17,470 nucleotides of DNA. Source: Cyanobacteria bacterium UBA11153. Its GTDB lineage: Bacteria; Cyanobacteriota; Cyanobacteriia; Cyanobacteriales; Coleofasciculaceae. Numbering within the stretch: the stretch's first letter is position 1; each line of letters opens with the position of its first letter. A program made the position numbers and the translations under genes. Shown piece after piece: positions 7,571 through 14,710 of the stretch. The notes under the pieces were generated by a model that saw nothing but the letters and a program-made list of their open reading frames with translations, was not told where the DNA came from and did not search any database. Where the stretch lies: positions 54,368 to 71,837 of the forward strand of contig DOIX01000267.1 of NCBI GenBank assembly GCA_003511885.1. The letters run 5' to 3'.

Positions 7571-8242
7571 TTAGCCATTACCAATTCCAGAGGCTAACTT
7601 ATCTGCCCAACGAGTAGTTTCCGGTAATCTGTATTTAGGGGCACACCGAAGGACATAATCGATCGCAGTAGGCAAGCTGATACAATGACCGATAGAAACA
7701 TAAAGAGGTTTAACATTAGTTTGCGATCGCAATACTGCCCCAATTACTTCTCCATTATCCCACAACGCCTGCCAGCTCCCTCTTTCCGCACCTACTTCTT
7801 CATGTTCTCCTATATAAATAGATTTAGCTACACCAATTGTCGGTACATTTGCCAGTAATCCCAAATGGCAAGCCAACCCAAACCGACGAGGATGGGCGAT
7901 ACCTTGACCATCGCATAAAATTAGATCCGGTGCAATAGTTAGTTGAGCTAAAGCATCTAAAACCGCTGGCACTTCCCGAAAGGAGAGGAATCCTGGCAGA
8001 TAAGGGAAAGTAGTGGTACGTTTTGCGATCGCCTTCTCCTTCAATTCTAAATCCGGAAAACTCAAAACCGCCACTCCTGCTACCGATAGACTATCGTTTT
8101 CAGCAAAGCCCACATCCACTCCTGCTACATATTGTACCGTACCCAGTTGGTCGGTAGTGATAATCTCGCTCCTGAGATTTTCCTGGATTGCGATCGCTTC
8201 GTCAACCGTTGTCGGTAAAGGGTAATTTTGTGCAATTTTCAT
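7571..8242 (-). CDS. nfi: Endonuclease V (deoxyinosine 3'-endonuclease)
   Basis: A 223-residue endonuclease V, which nicks DNA (and in some species RNA) one base 3' of inosine, as part of repair of deaminated adenine. All core motifs are present: GVDVGF at 41-46 with catalytic D43, the PYLPGFLSFRE strand-separating wedge at 80-90 with E90, and DGQGIAHPRRFG at 111-122 with D111. GVAKS at 137-141 and GHCISLPTA at 186-194 complete the fold. Length is normal. The ATG at 8242 is supported by GGAG five bases upstream. The stop codon sits in AATGGCTAA, next to the heptamer array, so the last residues (G-N-G) may derive from repeat sequence. It lies between a TPR gene 79 bp upstream and the exported repeat proteins, with no functional link evident. 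Confidence 0.95.
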   Translation of the reverse strand: MKIAQNYPLPTTVDEAIAIQENLRSEIITTDQLGTVQYVAGVDVGFAENDSLSVAGVAVLSFPDLELKEKAIAKRTTTFPYLPGFLSFREVPAVLDALAQLTIAPDLILCDGQGIAHPRRFGLACHLGLLANVPTIGVAKSIYIGEHEEVGAERGSWQALWDNGEVIGAVLRSQTNVKPLYVSIGHCISLPTAIDYVLRCAPKYRLPETTRWADKLASGIGNG

Positions 8243-8321
8243 TTTTCTCCTGCCTGTGCCAAATTAAGAAGTTATCCCAATTTTATAAATGTTTGCTACA
8301 GTGGCGATTCTGGCTCCCCCT

Positions 8322-9764
8322 TTAATAAGGATTGAATAGCTTCTTCAGGGTGTTACTAATTATTTCAATCGCTTTTTTGAAAATTATCTGACCATTGTTA
8401 CTTTGCCAAGGTGGATTAACTAACAGACTCTTACCTACTAAAAGTAACCCTCGAATATATTTCCCTTGATGCCAGTAGGTATTAGCTAAAGTTGCTAGTG
8501 CCAAACCTTGGAGTTCGTTATGGTTAGTTTCACAACCAATCCTCATCGCTTCCTGGGAATAACTAATGGCTTCTTCGTGTTGTTTCAAGCAACCGTAGCA
8601 ATAGGCAAGATTGACTATACTTACTCCCTCGGCTTGCTGATTACCAATTTGATGGTTGAAAGTTAATGTTGACGTAAAGCATTCAATTGCAGTATCATGC
8701 TGTCCCAAACGAGAGTAGACTGTGGCTAAATGTTCCAAGCTGATATTTTCTCCATATCTATCGCCAATTTCACGGATAACTTCTAATGCTTGATTGCTAT
8801 ATTCAATGGCAAGTTCATACTGTTCCAGGCTAGAGTAGCAAAGGGAAAGATTATCCAGTGCTACCCATTGTTGACGGCGATTACTAATTTTATGGCTGAC
8901 AGCCAAAACTTGTAAAAGGAGTGGAATTGCCTTACGGTTTTGTCCCAGAACACCATATGTACTACCTATATTACTTGCAAACTTTATTTCCATCTCTGAA
9001 TTGCCAATTTCACAAGCTAGTCTTAATCCTTCTTGGGCACATTTAATAGACTCCTGATATTGTCCCAATCCACAGTAAATACTAGCTAATTCATCTAAAG
9101 CATATCCTTCCTCTTCTCGATCTCCGATTTCCCGCGCAATTTCTAATTGTTGCTGATGGTACTCAAGTGCAGTCTGATATTTTTCGTTCAACCAACTGTA
9201 AACTCTACCCAAACCATGTCGCGCTTGTACTTCTGCTTTACGATTGTGGGTTTTACTGGCAATATCTAATAGTTGCTGATGGTAGGAAATGGCTGAATCT
9301 GATTTTCCTAGATAGCAATAACCCCAGCCTAAGCCATGGAGTAAAATACAATCTAACTCTGGATTAGATTTATTTAGAATCCGGGAGTAAAGTTCAATTT
9401 GTTCTCGATAGTAGCCCCAAGTACCTAGTTGTTTGTGCAACTCTTTTGTATTGGGTAAGTTGGTTTGGCTGAACAGTATTTTACTTGCCGTTTCCCAGGC
9501 TTCTACTTCACAGAGATGATGGAAAGCTTCTAAAAAACCCCGTACTTTTTCTAAATTATTCGCATTCGGTTGAGGTTTGTATTCAGTCAGCCAATTTTCT
9601 ACCGCCATGTAATGGGCAAATTCCCAAGGTGAGATATTATCTAGGGAAGGTGATGACATTTTGATTCCTAAGTTAGTTAGCATTAACTCACCGCTTTGGG
9701 TAAAGTCAATATTTTCTAGGGATGGTTGAGTTTTTACTTCTGGTTCAAAAAAATTGTTTGTCAT
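8322..9764 (-). CDS. TPR protein with 40-residue repeats, possible sensor half of a split STAND protein
   Basis: A 480-residue soluble protein. From about residue 137 to 450 it consists of eight tetratricopeptide repeats with a strict 40-residue period, each with a G..Y..LGQY..AI.Y....L.IA.EIGD-like pattern (periods start near 137, 177, 217, 257, 297, 337, 377 and 417). Before them lies a helical segment, residues 45-130, with SPWEFAHYMAVENWL, VRGFLEAFHHLCE and QLGTWGYYREQIELYSRIL. From memory of the family this resembles the stretch that follows the winged helix in fused cyanobacterial NB-ARC/TPR proteins. No signal peptide, enzymatic motif or good Shine-Dalgarno is seen. The gene upstream on the same strand, across a 990-bp repeat cluster, is an NB-ARC protein that ends after its winged helix. 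TPR assignment is firm; the split-STAND idea is inference. Confidence 0.88.
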   Translation of the reverse strand: MTNNFFEPEVKTQPSLENIDFTQSGELMLTNLGIKMSSPSLDNISPWEFAHYMAVENWLTEYKPQPNANNLEKVRGFLEAFHHLCEVEAWETASKILFSQTNLPNTKELHKQLGTWGYYREQIELYSRILNKSNPELDCILLHGLGWGYCYLGKSDSAISYHQQLLDIASKTHNRKAEVQARHGLGRVYSWLNEKYQTALEYHQQQLEIAREIGDREEEGYALDELASIYCGLGQYQESIKCAQEGLRLACEIGNSEMEIKFASNIGSTYGVLGQNRKAIPLLLQVLAVSHKISNRRQQWVALDNLSLCYSSLEQYELAIEYSNQALEVIREIGDRYGENISLEHLATVYSRLGQHDTAIECFTSTLTFNHQIGNQQAEGVSIVNLAYCYGCLKQHEEAISYSQEAMRIGCETNHNELQGLALATLANTYWHQGKYIRGLLLVGKSLLVNPPWQSNNGQIIFKKAIEIISNTLKKLFNPY

Positions 9765-9821
9765 ATTTAGAGAAATTATTCAATTATTTAGAGATCATCC
9801 GATTATAATGCAATTCTGTAG

Positions 9822-9888
9822 GGGTGAAGCATTCGGGCGATATAATAACAATAAAAACCAATAACATTTATATCCGAATGCTTCACCC
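9822..9888. repeat. Hairpin module 1 (15-bp perfect arms)
   Basis: GGGTGAAGCATTCGG at 9822-9836 is perfectly complementary to 9874-9888, with a 37-base A+T-rich loop. An almost identical module occurs at 10569-10635, and both are followed by the same 29-30-bp tandem units. It lies just upstream of the TPR gene on that gene's strand. Confidence 0.9.
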
Positions 9889-9892
9889 TGTC

Positions 9893-9981
9893 CCTCGCGA
9901 TAAAATTAAAATAATCCTGCCCCTCGCGATAAGATTAAAATAATCCTCCCCCCACCGATAAGATTAAAATAACATATTGAT
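9893..9981. repeat. Tandem 29-30-bp units after hairpin module 1
   Basis: Three units begin at 9893, 9922 and 9952, each with CCTCGCGATAAGATTAAAAT or a close variant. Two more copies follow the second hairpin module, at about 10640 and 10669. They contain no open frame or known motif. Confidence 0.8.
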
Positions 9982-10110
9982 AACGCGATGTCTCGTTATT
10001 GTTATCATCGGGCAGGGCAAAGCATTCCGATAGGTTATTGTTATCGCCGGGGGCAGGGCGAAGCATTCCGATATAAATATTCGGGTGAAATGAACAAGAT
10101 TCAGATTATT

Positions 10111-10560
10111 GTTATTGCCGGGGGCAGGGCGAAGCATTCCGATACAAATATTCGGGTGAAATGCAAAGGTTATCGCCGGAATGCTTCGCCCCTACAACAT
10201 TGATTGTAATATATATATATATTGATTGTGCGATCGCGCACCAATCAACCAATCAATCACCCACCAATCACCCACCAATCACCCGCAAATAACCCACCAA
10301 TACTGTAGGGGTGAAGCATTCCGATAGGAAAATTTGGGTGGAATGAAAAGATTATCCTCGGGGGCAGGGCGAAGCATTCCGATATAAATATTCGGGTGAA
10401 ATCCAAAGGTTATCGCCGGAATGCTTCGCCCCTACAACATTGATTGTAATATATATATATTGATTGTGCGATCGCGCACCAATCAACCAATCAATCACCC
10501 ACCAATCACCCGCAAATAATCAATCAATCACCCACCAATCACCCGGAAATAACCCACAAA
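10111..10560. repeat. Two diverged copies of a 240-bp unit
   Basis: The stretch from 10111 is repeated from 10351, offset by exactly 240 bp; for example 10141-10200 and 10381-10440 differ at only two bases. Each copy holds a hairpin with 15-bp arms GGGCGAAGCATTCCG (10127-10141 with 10177-10191; 10367-10381 with 10417-10431), a TA microsatellite that is 2 bp longer in the first copy, a HIP1-containing palindrome GTGCGATCGCGCAC, and CACCCACCAATC-like short tandem repeats whose copy number differs between units. Confidence 0.88.
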
Positions 10561-10568
10561 TACTGTAG

Positions 10569-10635
10569 GGGTGAAGCATTCGGGCGATACGATAACAGGG
10601 AAAACCAATAACATTTATATCCGAATGCTTCACCC
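10569..10635. repeat. Hairpin module 2, near-copy of module 1
   Basis: GGGTGAAGCATTCGG at 10569-10583 pairs with 10621-10635. The loop resembles that of module 1 with a few substitutions. The module is followed by 29-30-bp units and a last reverse core copy near 10693, and the cluster ends about 40 bp before the NB-ARC stop codon. Confidence 0.88.
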
Positions 10636-10754
10636 TGCCTTCACCGATAACATGAAAATAACCCTGCCCCTCGCGATAAGATCAAAATAACATAATGCTT
10701 CGCCCCTACAAGATTAATTGTGAATTTGGATAAAATTGGCATCGCATATTATCA

Positions 10755-12263
10755 TTACCTCTCATTATCCCATTTCCTTAAATGATTGAGGGCTACGCTG
10801 CGAATTAAATTATGTTGTCTTAAAACTAATTCATCATTAATGATTTCTTCCTCAATCAAATAGCGATCCCGCAACGCATCTAACGCCACCTGTTGTTTAT
10901 CTTCATCCCAACCCAATCTTGCCACAGTTTTGAGTAAAAATTTTTCTGGTATTGGGCGACGATAGACTGAGCCAAAAGAAAGAAGTACATAAGCATTATA
11001 AACATCCTTGGCTAGGCGATCGAATGTTTTTTCCACCCGCTGCTTTACTGCTCGCTTCAAGCGACGATTATATCGATCCAATTTCAGTTGATCTTCCCTT
11101 GACTCCAATTCAGTTTCCTTCTGAATCTGTTCAACTTCTTCCACTTCATGACCGTACTTTCTCCAATAAGCGACAACATTACTATTAAAAGGTGGACTAA
11201 CTATTTCACCAGCGATTGTTCGCAAAGCTAAGGGATGACCTTCATAAGCAGCACCAATCCTTTTTAAATAGTTTACCGCCTCTGATTCACCCTCAATCTC
11301 TAGCCCGATGTTCTCAAATAATTCTAACCATTCCGATTCTATAAATCCTTTGACAGGTTCGCAATGCCAGCAGTTGGGCGAACCCAAGGCAATTGCTTCT
11401 AACTGCGCTGGTAAATCTTGTGAGGTGAGGATAATCCGACTTTGACAAAAATTTATTGATAGTAACTTTTGAAATAATTTTTCCCACCACTCATCCTGAA
11501 AATTGCTCCATCCCGTCTCGACATTTCCTTTAAGAATAAATTCCAATGAATCCAGGACTACCAAATAGGGATTTTCCTGGAAAGATCTAACTAGCCAATT
11601 CAACAACCGCTGAGTATCCTGTCGATCTTCTGGCGTAATCTTCTCTCCCCAACTAATCAGCAGTTGAGCTGTGACACTGGCAAAATCAGTATTATCCTGA
11701 CTGTCAAATTTGACTATGAAATAGTTAATAAATTCCCCTTTTAACTCCCAAGCTAATCTCTCCGCCAGAGCAGTTTTCCCAATTCCCGTAATCCCCGTCA
11801 GGATTAAGACTCGGCAAGAATTACGCACTTTATTAACTAGTTGGTTAATTAGTTCCGTTCTACCAACCCAATCATTATCATAGTCGAAGCAATAACTAAT
11901 CTCAGCTTGTTGATGAACGGGACTATTATCAACAATCTCTCCCCAGTTTTCCAATCCGACAGCTTGACAAATTTTAATAAATACCTCTGGTTGAATAGCT
12001 TTTCCTTCCCAAAACCGTTTCAAAGTTGAGACTGAAGTAGGTATTTCACGCCACCAACGAGAATCCTGACGATTCCAGCCTTTATTTTTTCTAAGTTCAT
12101 CAACAAGTTTTAGCCCTTGGTGAGAAGCCCTAGTACCCATCTCTTTTATACCCTGCCTGACTTTTGCTTGATTTATAGTATAGCTCACCTGGAAAGTCAA
12201 TCTTAGCTCACTGTTTGGCTCAGTAAGAAAGTGAGCCAAAATTGAGCCAAAAAATTGAGCCAA
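10755..12263 (-). CDS. HTH / NB-ARC STAND NTPase without C-terminal sensor repeats
   Basis: A protein of up to 502 residues. Residues 50-112 form a helix-turn-helix-like segment (VSTLKRFWEGKAI, then IKICQAVGL). An NB-ARC ATPase follows: Walker A GITGIGKTA at 157-165, Walker B YLVVLD at 233-238, sensor-1 RIILTSQ at 276-282 and the ARC motif GHPLAL at 342-347. A winged helix of about 410-497 ends in RQHNLIRSVALNHL. The chain stops there, so the leucine-rich, WD40 or TPR sensor usual in STAND proteins is missing. The first start in frame is TTG (12263) inside TGAGCCAAA repeats; an ATG at 12140, preceded by an A/G-rich stretch, would give 461 residues, keeps every domain and may be the real start. 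STAND proteins are nucleotide-dependent switches in signalling or defence. A TPR gene lies downstream on the same strand. Confidence 0.88.
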   Translation of the reverse strand: MAQFFGSILAHFLTEPNSELRLTFQVSYTINQAKVRQGIKEMGTRASHQGLKLVDELRKNKGWNRQDSRWWREIPTSVSTLKRFWEGKAIQPEVFIKICQAVGLENWGEIVDNSPVHQQAEISYCFDYDNDWVGRTELINQLVNKVRNSCRVLILTGITGIGKTALAERLAWELKGEFINYFIVKFDSQDNTDFASVTAQLLISWGEKITPEDRQDTQRLLNWLVRSFQENPYLVVLDSLEFILKGNVETGWSNFQDEWWEKLFQKLLSINFCQSRIILTSQDLPAQLEAIALGSPNCWHCEPVKGFIESEWLELFENIGLEIEGESEAVNYLKRIGAAYEGHPLALRTIAGEIVSPPFNSNVVAYWRKYGHEVEEVEQIQKETELESREDQLKLDRYNRRLKRAVKQRVEKTFDRLAKDVYNAYVLLSFGSVYRRPIPEKFLLKTVARLGWDEDKQQVALDALRDRYLIEEEIINDELVLRQHNLIRSVALNHLRKWDNER

Positions 12264-12264
12264 A
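12214..12264. promoter_or_regulatory. Operator-like TGAGCCAAA repeats over the NB-ARC gene 5' end
   Basis: TGAGCCAAA occurs at 12232-12240, 12243-12251 and 12256-12264, spaced 11 and 13 bp, close to one helical turn. An inverted copy TTTGGCTCA at 12214-12222 makes a 9-bp palindrome with the first copy across a 9-bp gap. The cluster overlaps the longest reading frame of the NB-ARC gene and sits in the divergent spacer shared with the first PEP-CTERM gene. That layout suits a binding site for a regulator, possibly the HTH domain of the NB-ARC protein itself; this is inference. Confidence 0.5.
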
Positions 12265-12367
12265 AATTATAGACAATTAATGTATTCTAAAAATTAGTCA
12301 ATCAGTAGTTAATCTCTGATATCAAGCAATTGCCGCTATAAAACCACAAAATTAGGAACTGACAAAC

Positions 12368-13201
12368 ATGTCTAATTTAACTTTAACTATTCTGAAATCA
12401 TTGTCAATCGCCGCCACGGGTGTAGCATTTGTCACTCTAGGAACATCAAGTCCAGCCCAAGCCACATCTTTTCTATCCACTGGCAGTGGGCAGGTGGGAA
12501 CCATTGATAGTGCAACTGGAACTTTTAACCCTTTATCAAGTAGCGGTGTTTCCTTTACTGACATAGCTTTATCCAGTGACAATAATCTGTTTGGTGTCAC
12601 ATTTAGTCAACTTTTTAACATCGATAAAATTACAGGTGCATCCTCACTAATTGGCAACCTTGGTTCGTCTATAAATGCCCTAGGTTTTTCTAGTGGAAAC
12701 GTGCTTTATGGAGCAGGTTATTCTAGTCTTTATACCATTAATACCTCCACAGGCGCAGCATCATTGATAGCGGATATCTCTGGTTTCAACAGTAGTGGCG
12801 ATCTCGTATTCGATCCAGTAAACAACCGTTTTTTGGGTACATCAGGCTTGTTTAACGGCACTCCTGATACTTTATTCTCGATTTCTCTAAATGGTACGGC
12901 TAATCCAATTGGTAGTATTGGCTTTAGTGATGTGTATGGCTTGTTCTTTGAAAATGGTACTCTGTTCGGTTACACAGCTAATCGAGAACAAATTACTATC
13001 GATTTAACAACAGGTGCAGGTACTTTCAACAAAAACGTTACAGGTGGTAGTGGTTTTATTTGGGGTGCTGCATCATTACCATCAACAGGTCCATCAACTT
13101 CGGTTTCGGTTCCCGAACCTGCTTCTGTGTTAGGTTTGTTAGGCTTAGGTGCTTTAGGTGTTGGTTCAACTATGAAGCGTAAATTGCAACAAAAGGGTTA
13201 A
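12368..13201 (+). CDS. PEP-CTERM protein with beta-propeller-like repeats (exosortase substrate)
   Basis: A 277-residue secreted protein. The N-terminus is a signal peptide ending in SSPAQA, likely cut after residue 32. The middle, about 37-240, is made of short beta-rich repeats (IDSATGTF, INTSTGAASLI, IDLTTGAGTF patterns, with LFGVT, LYGAG and LFGYT strands), suggesting a beta-propeller like those in DUF4394-type proteins. The C-terminus is a standard PEP-CTERM tail: VPEP motif near 248, a hydrophobic helix LGLLGLGALGVG, then the basic end MKRKLQQKG. Such tails are cut by an exosortase (EpsH/XrtA-like), placing the protein in the envelope or exopolysaccharide; no exosortase gene is in the window. 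TAGGAA nine bases before the ATG serves as ribosome binding site. Poor in charged residues, rich in Ser, Gly and Thr. Role unknown. Confidence 0.88.
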   Translation: MSNLTLTILKSLSIAATGVAFVTLGTSSPAQATSFLSTGSGQVGTIDSATGTFNPLSSSGVSFTDIALSSDNNLFGVTFSQLFNIDKITGASSLIGNLGSSINALGFSSGNVLYGAGYSSLYTINTSTGAASLIADISGFNSSGDLVFDPVNNRFLGTSGLFNGTPDTLFSISLNGTANPIGSIGFSDVYGLFFENGTLFGYTANREQITIDLTTGAGTFNKNVTGGSGFIWGAASLPSTGPSTSVSVPEPASVLGLLGLGALGVGSTMKRKLQQKG

Positions 13202-13331
13202 TCTTAATCTGGAGTGAAAATGATTTGGATCTAAATATTTGAGATTACTTGAAAGATATTAGTCCGAATACTTCTCTCCTATAGCAGAGGATAACGCACC
13301 CTACAGATAGAGGCTTTGCGTAAGTCCTAAA

Positions 13332-13368
13332 AGTAAAACTTTCACCCCTAAGAGTAAAAATTTCACCC
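13332..13368 (+). promoter_or_regulatory. Paired 16-bp direct repeats abutting the second PEP-CTERM start codon
   Basis: AGTAAAACTTTCACCC (13332-13347) and AGTAAAAATTTCACCC (13353-13368) differ at one base and are 21 bp apart, two helical turns. The second copy ends at the base before the ATG and takes the place of a Shine-Dalgarno sequence. Spacing suggests an operator or RNA-level control site, but a plain tandem repeat is also possible. Confidence 0.4.
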
Positions 13369-14271
13369 ATGAAAAAACTTCTATTTTCTGCACAAATGAT
13401 TACCTGTACCACAACTTGCGGTTACTTATTTGCTACAGCACAACCAGCTAAATCCGCAACATTTGCTCTCAATGATGGGACTATCGCCAATACGTTTGTT
13501 GAATGTATCAATGATGGGATTGCTCTTAAAGTAGGGCAAAATCCTTTTGATAATAGTGGCTGGCAATACGCCATAGATTCACCAAATGATGGAGTTACTG
13601 GATTTCAAATTGGTGGCAATGTATACGAAATATACAAGCTTGCACTCCGAGAAACTGAGGATAGTATCTGGGTCGCTATCAATGGTAATATGCCATTAAC
13701 TGGTGTTGAGGGAACAGGTGCTGTTGATGGAAATATTGGTTGGGGCGATTTGTTCTTTAACTTCACAGGTACAGACTTTACTACTGCCAGTAATCAAGGA
13801 AGTTTATTTGGTGTTCGTTTTGCCGGAACTAATGATTCGTTTGTCCCACAAATAGGGCTTTATGGCAATGTTACCGCCACTAGTACCACGAGCATTAATA
13901 GTGGTTTTAGTGCCTTACAATCTTATAACCAACGGGTAACAAACTATTGTCAAGGTTCTAATTGTGGTCCAAGTCTGGGGGATTTACCAGCAGATACCTC
14001 TTATTTTAACCAAAGTCAAAGTTTAAACACGATCGCCTCTGGTCAATTCCTCACCAATATTATGTATCTTTCCCAATCTGAATTGTTGGAAGCTGGTTAC
14101 AACCCTAATCAATCTGGAGGAAGCCAAACTATCGCCTTTAAGTTTGATAAATCCGGAATTTGTCAGAGTGGTTACTGTAAGTCAGTTCCCGAACCATCTG
14201 GTGCAATTGGATTAGCAGCATTCGGCTTAATTTTCGGTGTAAACCAACTCCGCAAGCGTAACAAAGCTTGA
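13369..14271 (+). CDS. PEP-CTERM exosortase-dependent surface protein (XDD3-like)
   Basis: A 300-residue secreted protein with a signal peptide ending in AQPAKSA near residue 30. The central region, with WQYAIDSPNDGVTG, YEIYKLALRETEDSIWVAIN, LTGVEGTGAVDGNIGWGDLF and FGVRFAGTN, resembles the cyanobacterial exosortase-dependent family annotated as XDD3; I recall this from the family and cannot confirm it here. The C-terminus has VPEP near 273, a hydrophobic helix and the basic end LRKRNKA, the exosortase sorting signal. Four cysteines occur in two local pairs (CQGSNC and CQSGYC) plus others. No normal ribosome binding site is seen; 16-bp direct repeats abut the ATG instead. It follows another PEP-CTERM gene by 167 bp, but the products are not obviously related outside the sorting tail. 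Envelope or matrix location expected; function unknown. Confidence 0.85.
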   Translation: MKKLLFSAQMITCTTTCGYLFATAQPAKSATFALNDGTIANTFVECINDGIALKVGQNPFDNSGWQYAIDSPNDGVTGFQIGGNVYEIYKLALRETEDSIWVAINGNMPLTGVEGTGAVDGNIGWGDLFFNFTGTDFTTASNQGSLFGVRFAGTNDSFVPQIGLYGNVTATSTTSINSGFSALQSYNQRVTNYCQGSNCGPSLGDLPADTSYFNQSQSLNTIASGQFLTNIMYLSQSELLEAGYNPNQSGGSQTIAFKFDKSGICQSGYCKSVPEPSGAIGLAAFGLIFGVNQLRKRNKA

Positions 14272-14308
14272 ATGAATAGGTAGCATTACAGATAGTTTAT
14301 AGTGCGTA

Positions 14309-14335
14309 GGTTGGGTAACATTCGTTAACCCAACC
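14309..14335. terminator. GGTTGGGT stem-loop after the second PEP-CTERM gene
   Basis: GGTTGGGTAAC (14309-14319) pairs with GTTAACCCAACC (14324-14335) with one bulge and a 4-base loop. It lies 38 bp past the stop codon and is followed only by a mixed TTATACTTG stretch, not a clear U run. This stem is a frequent cyanobacterial intergenic repeat, so it may act as a terminator, as a repeat, or both. Confidence 0.45.
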
Positions 14336-14337
14336 TT

Positions 14338-14466
14338 ATACTTGTTATATTGTAGCTGATGAATCGAAAAAGATTTGCCATTATAATGCCAGATTTCCGG
14401 TACACCTAAATCCCCATAGACTTGAAATCTATCTCTGGAACTAAGGAGGTATTTTTTTAGGTCGAT
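14338..14466 (-). pseudogene. Remnant of a Uma2-family gene (C-terminal part)
   Basis: On the minus strand the frame from 14430 encodes RFQVYGDLGVPEIWHYNGKS followed by FSIHQLQYNKYK. This matches the conserved C-terminal half of Uma2 proteins; the intact gene at 1722 has RYKALGVPEVWFWEDG at the equivalent place. Just upstream the frame reads IDL, a few odd codons, then SSRDRF, like the usual EIDITSSSR.RF. A TAG stop precedes it at 14469-14467 and nothing upstream has the remaining two thirds of the family, including the first active-site acid. Downstream the frame runs into the GGTTGGGT stem-loop repeat. The catalytic region is therefore lost and the remnant cannot be functional. It lies in the spacer between the second PEP-CTERM gene and xisI. 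Confidence 0.75.
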
Positions 14467-14710
14467 CTATTTAATTCGATCCTATTTGACTTGACTGGGA
14501 AGTGCGCTCGCGCAGCGGGCACGAGCGTGCGATCGCAAATCAGCTAGGCGTGGCTGGGCTAAATCCTCTACTATAGCGCTGTTCACTTGTGTAGTTACAG
14601 ATTAAACGATCGTAGCAACTTGGTATCCATCTTGCTTTACAATAGCTGAATTAAAAGTGAAAGAAGAATTAGTGTAAACGTATTTGCTATTTGTGTCAGC
14701 TCTGTTACAC
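14467..14710. other. Intergenic stretch with a HIP1-linked stem-loop
   Basis: No gene is supported here. GTGCGCTCG (14502-14510) pairs with CGAGCGTGC (14522-14530), two of the nine pairs being G-T, and runs straight into a HIP1 octamer at 14529-14536. This GCGCTCGCGCAGCG style of palindrome is common in cyanobacterial spacers. The remaining 170 bp downstream of xisI shows no motif or terminator that I can support. Confidence 0.6.

Larger units (their letters stand above)
9811..10715. repeat. Cluster of palindromic and direct repeats between the NB-ARC and TPR genes
   Basis: This roughly 0.9-kb non-coding stretch holds about twelve copies of a core close to GGGYGAAGCATTC in both orientations (for example 9822, 10056, 10127, 10309, 10367 and 10569 forward; 9874, 10177, 10417, 10621 and 10693 reverse). 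Opposed copies form hairpins. It also contains 29-30-bp tandem units, two TA microsatellites and CACCCACCAAT-like short tandem repeats. The 240-bp and hairpin-plus-unit modules each occur twice, so the cluster grew by duplication. An open frame of 71 codons on the plus strand (9988-10203) is made only of repeat DNA and is not a gene. Confidence 0.9.

Noticed and set aside
9988..10203. 71-codon open frame on the plus strand in the repeat cluster
   Set aside because: Its sequence is only repeat units (the same phrases recur in its own translation) and it has no ribosome binding site or family match.
9811..10715. CRISPR array or origin iterons
   Set aside because: Repeats are of several sizes, in both orientations and without regular unique spacers; no cas, rep or dnaA gene is nearby.
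12352..12600. Minus-strand open frame opposite the first PEP-CTERM gene
   Set aside because: It is the antisense of a gene with a clear signal peptide and sorting tail, and has no supporting features.
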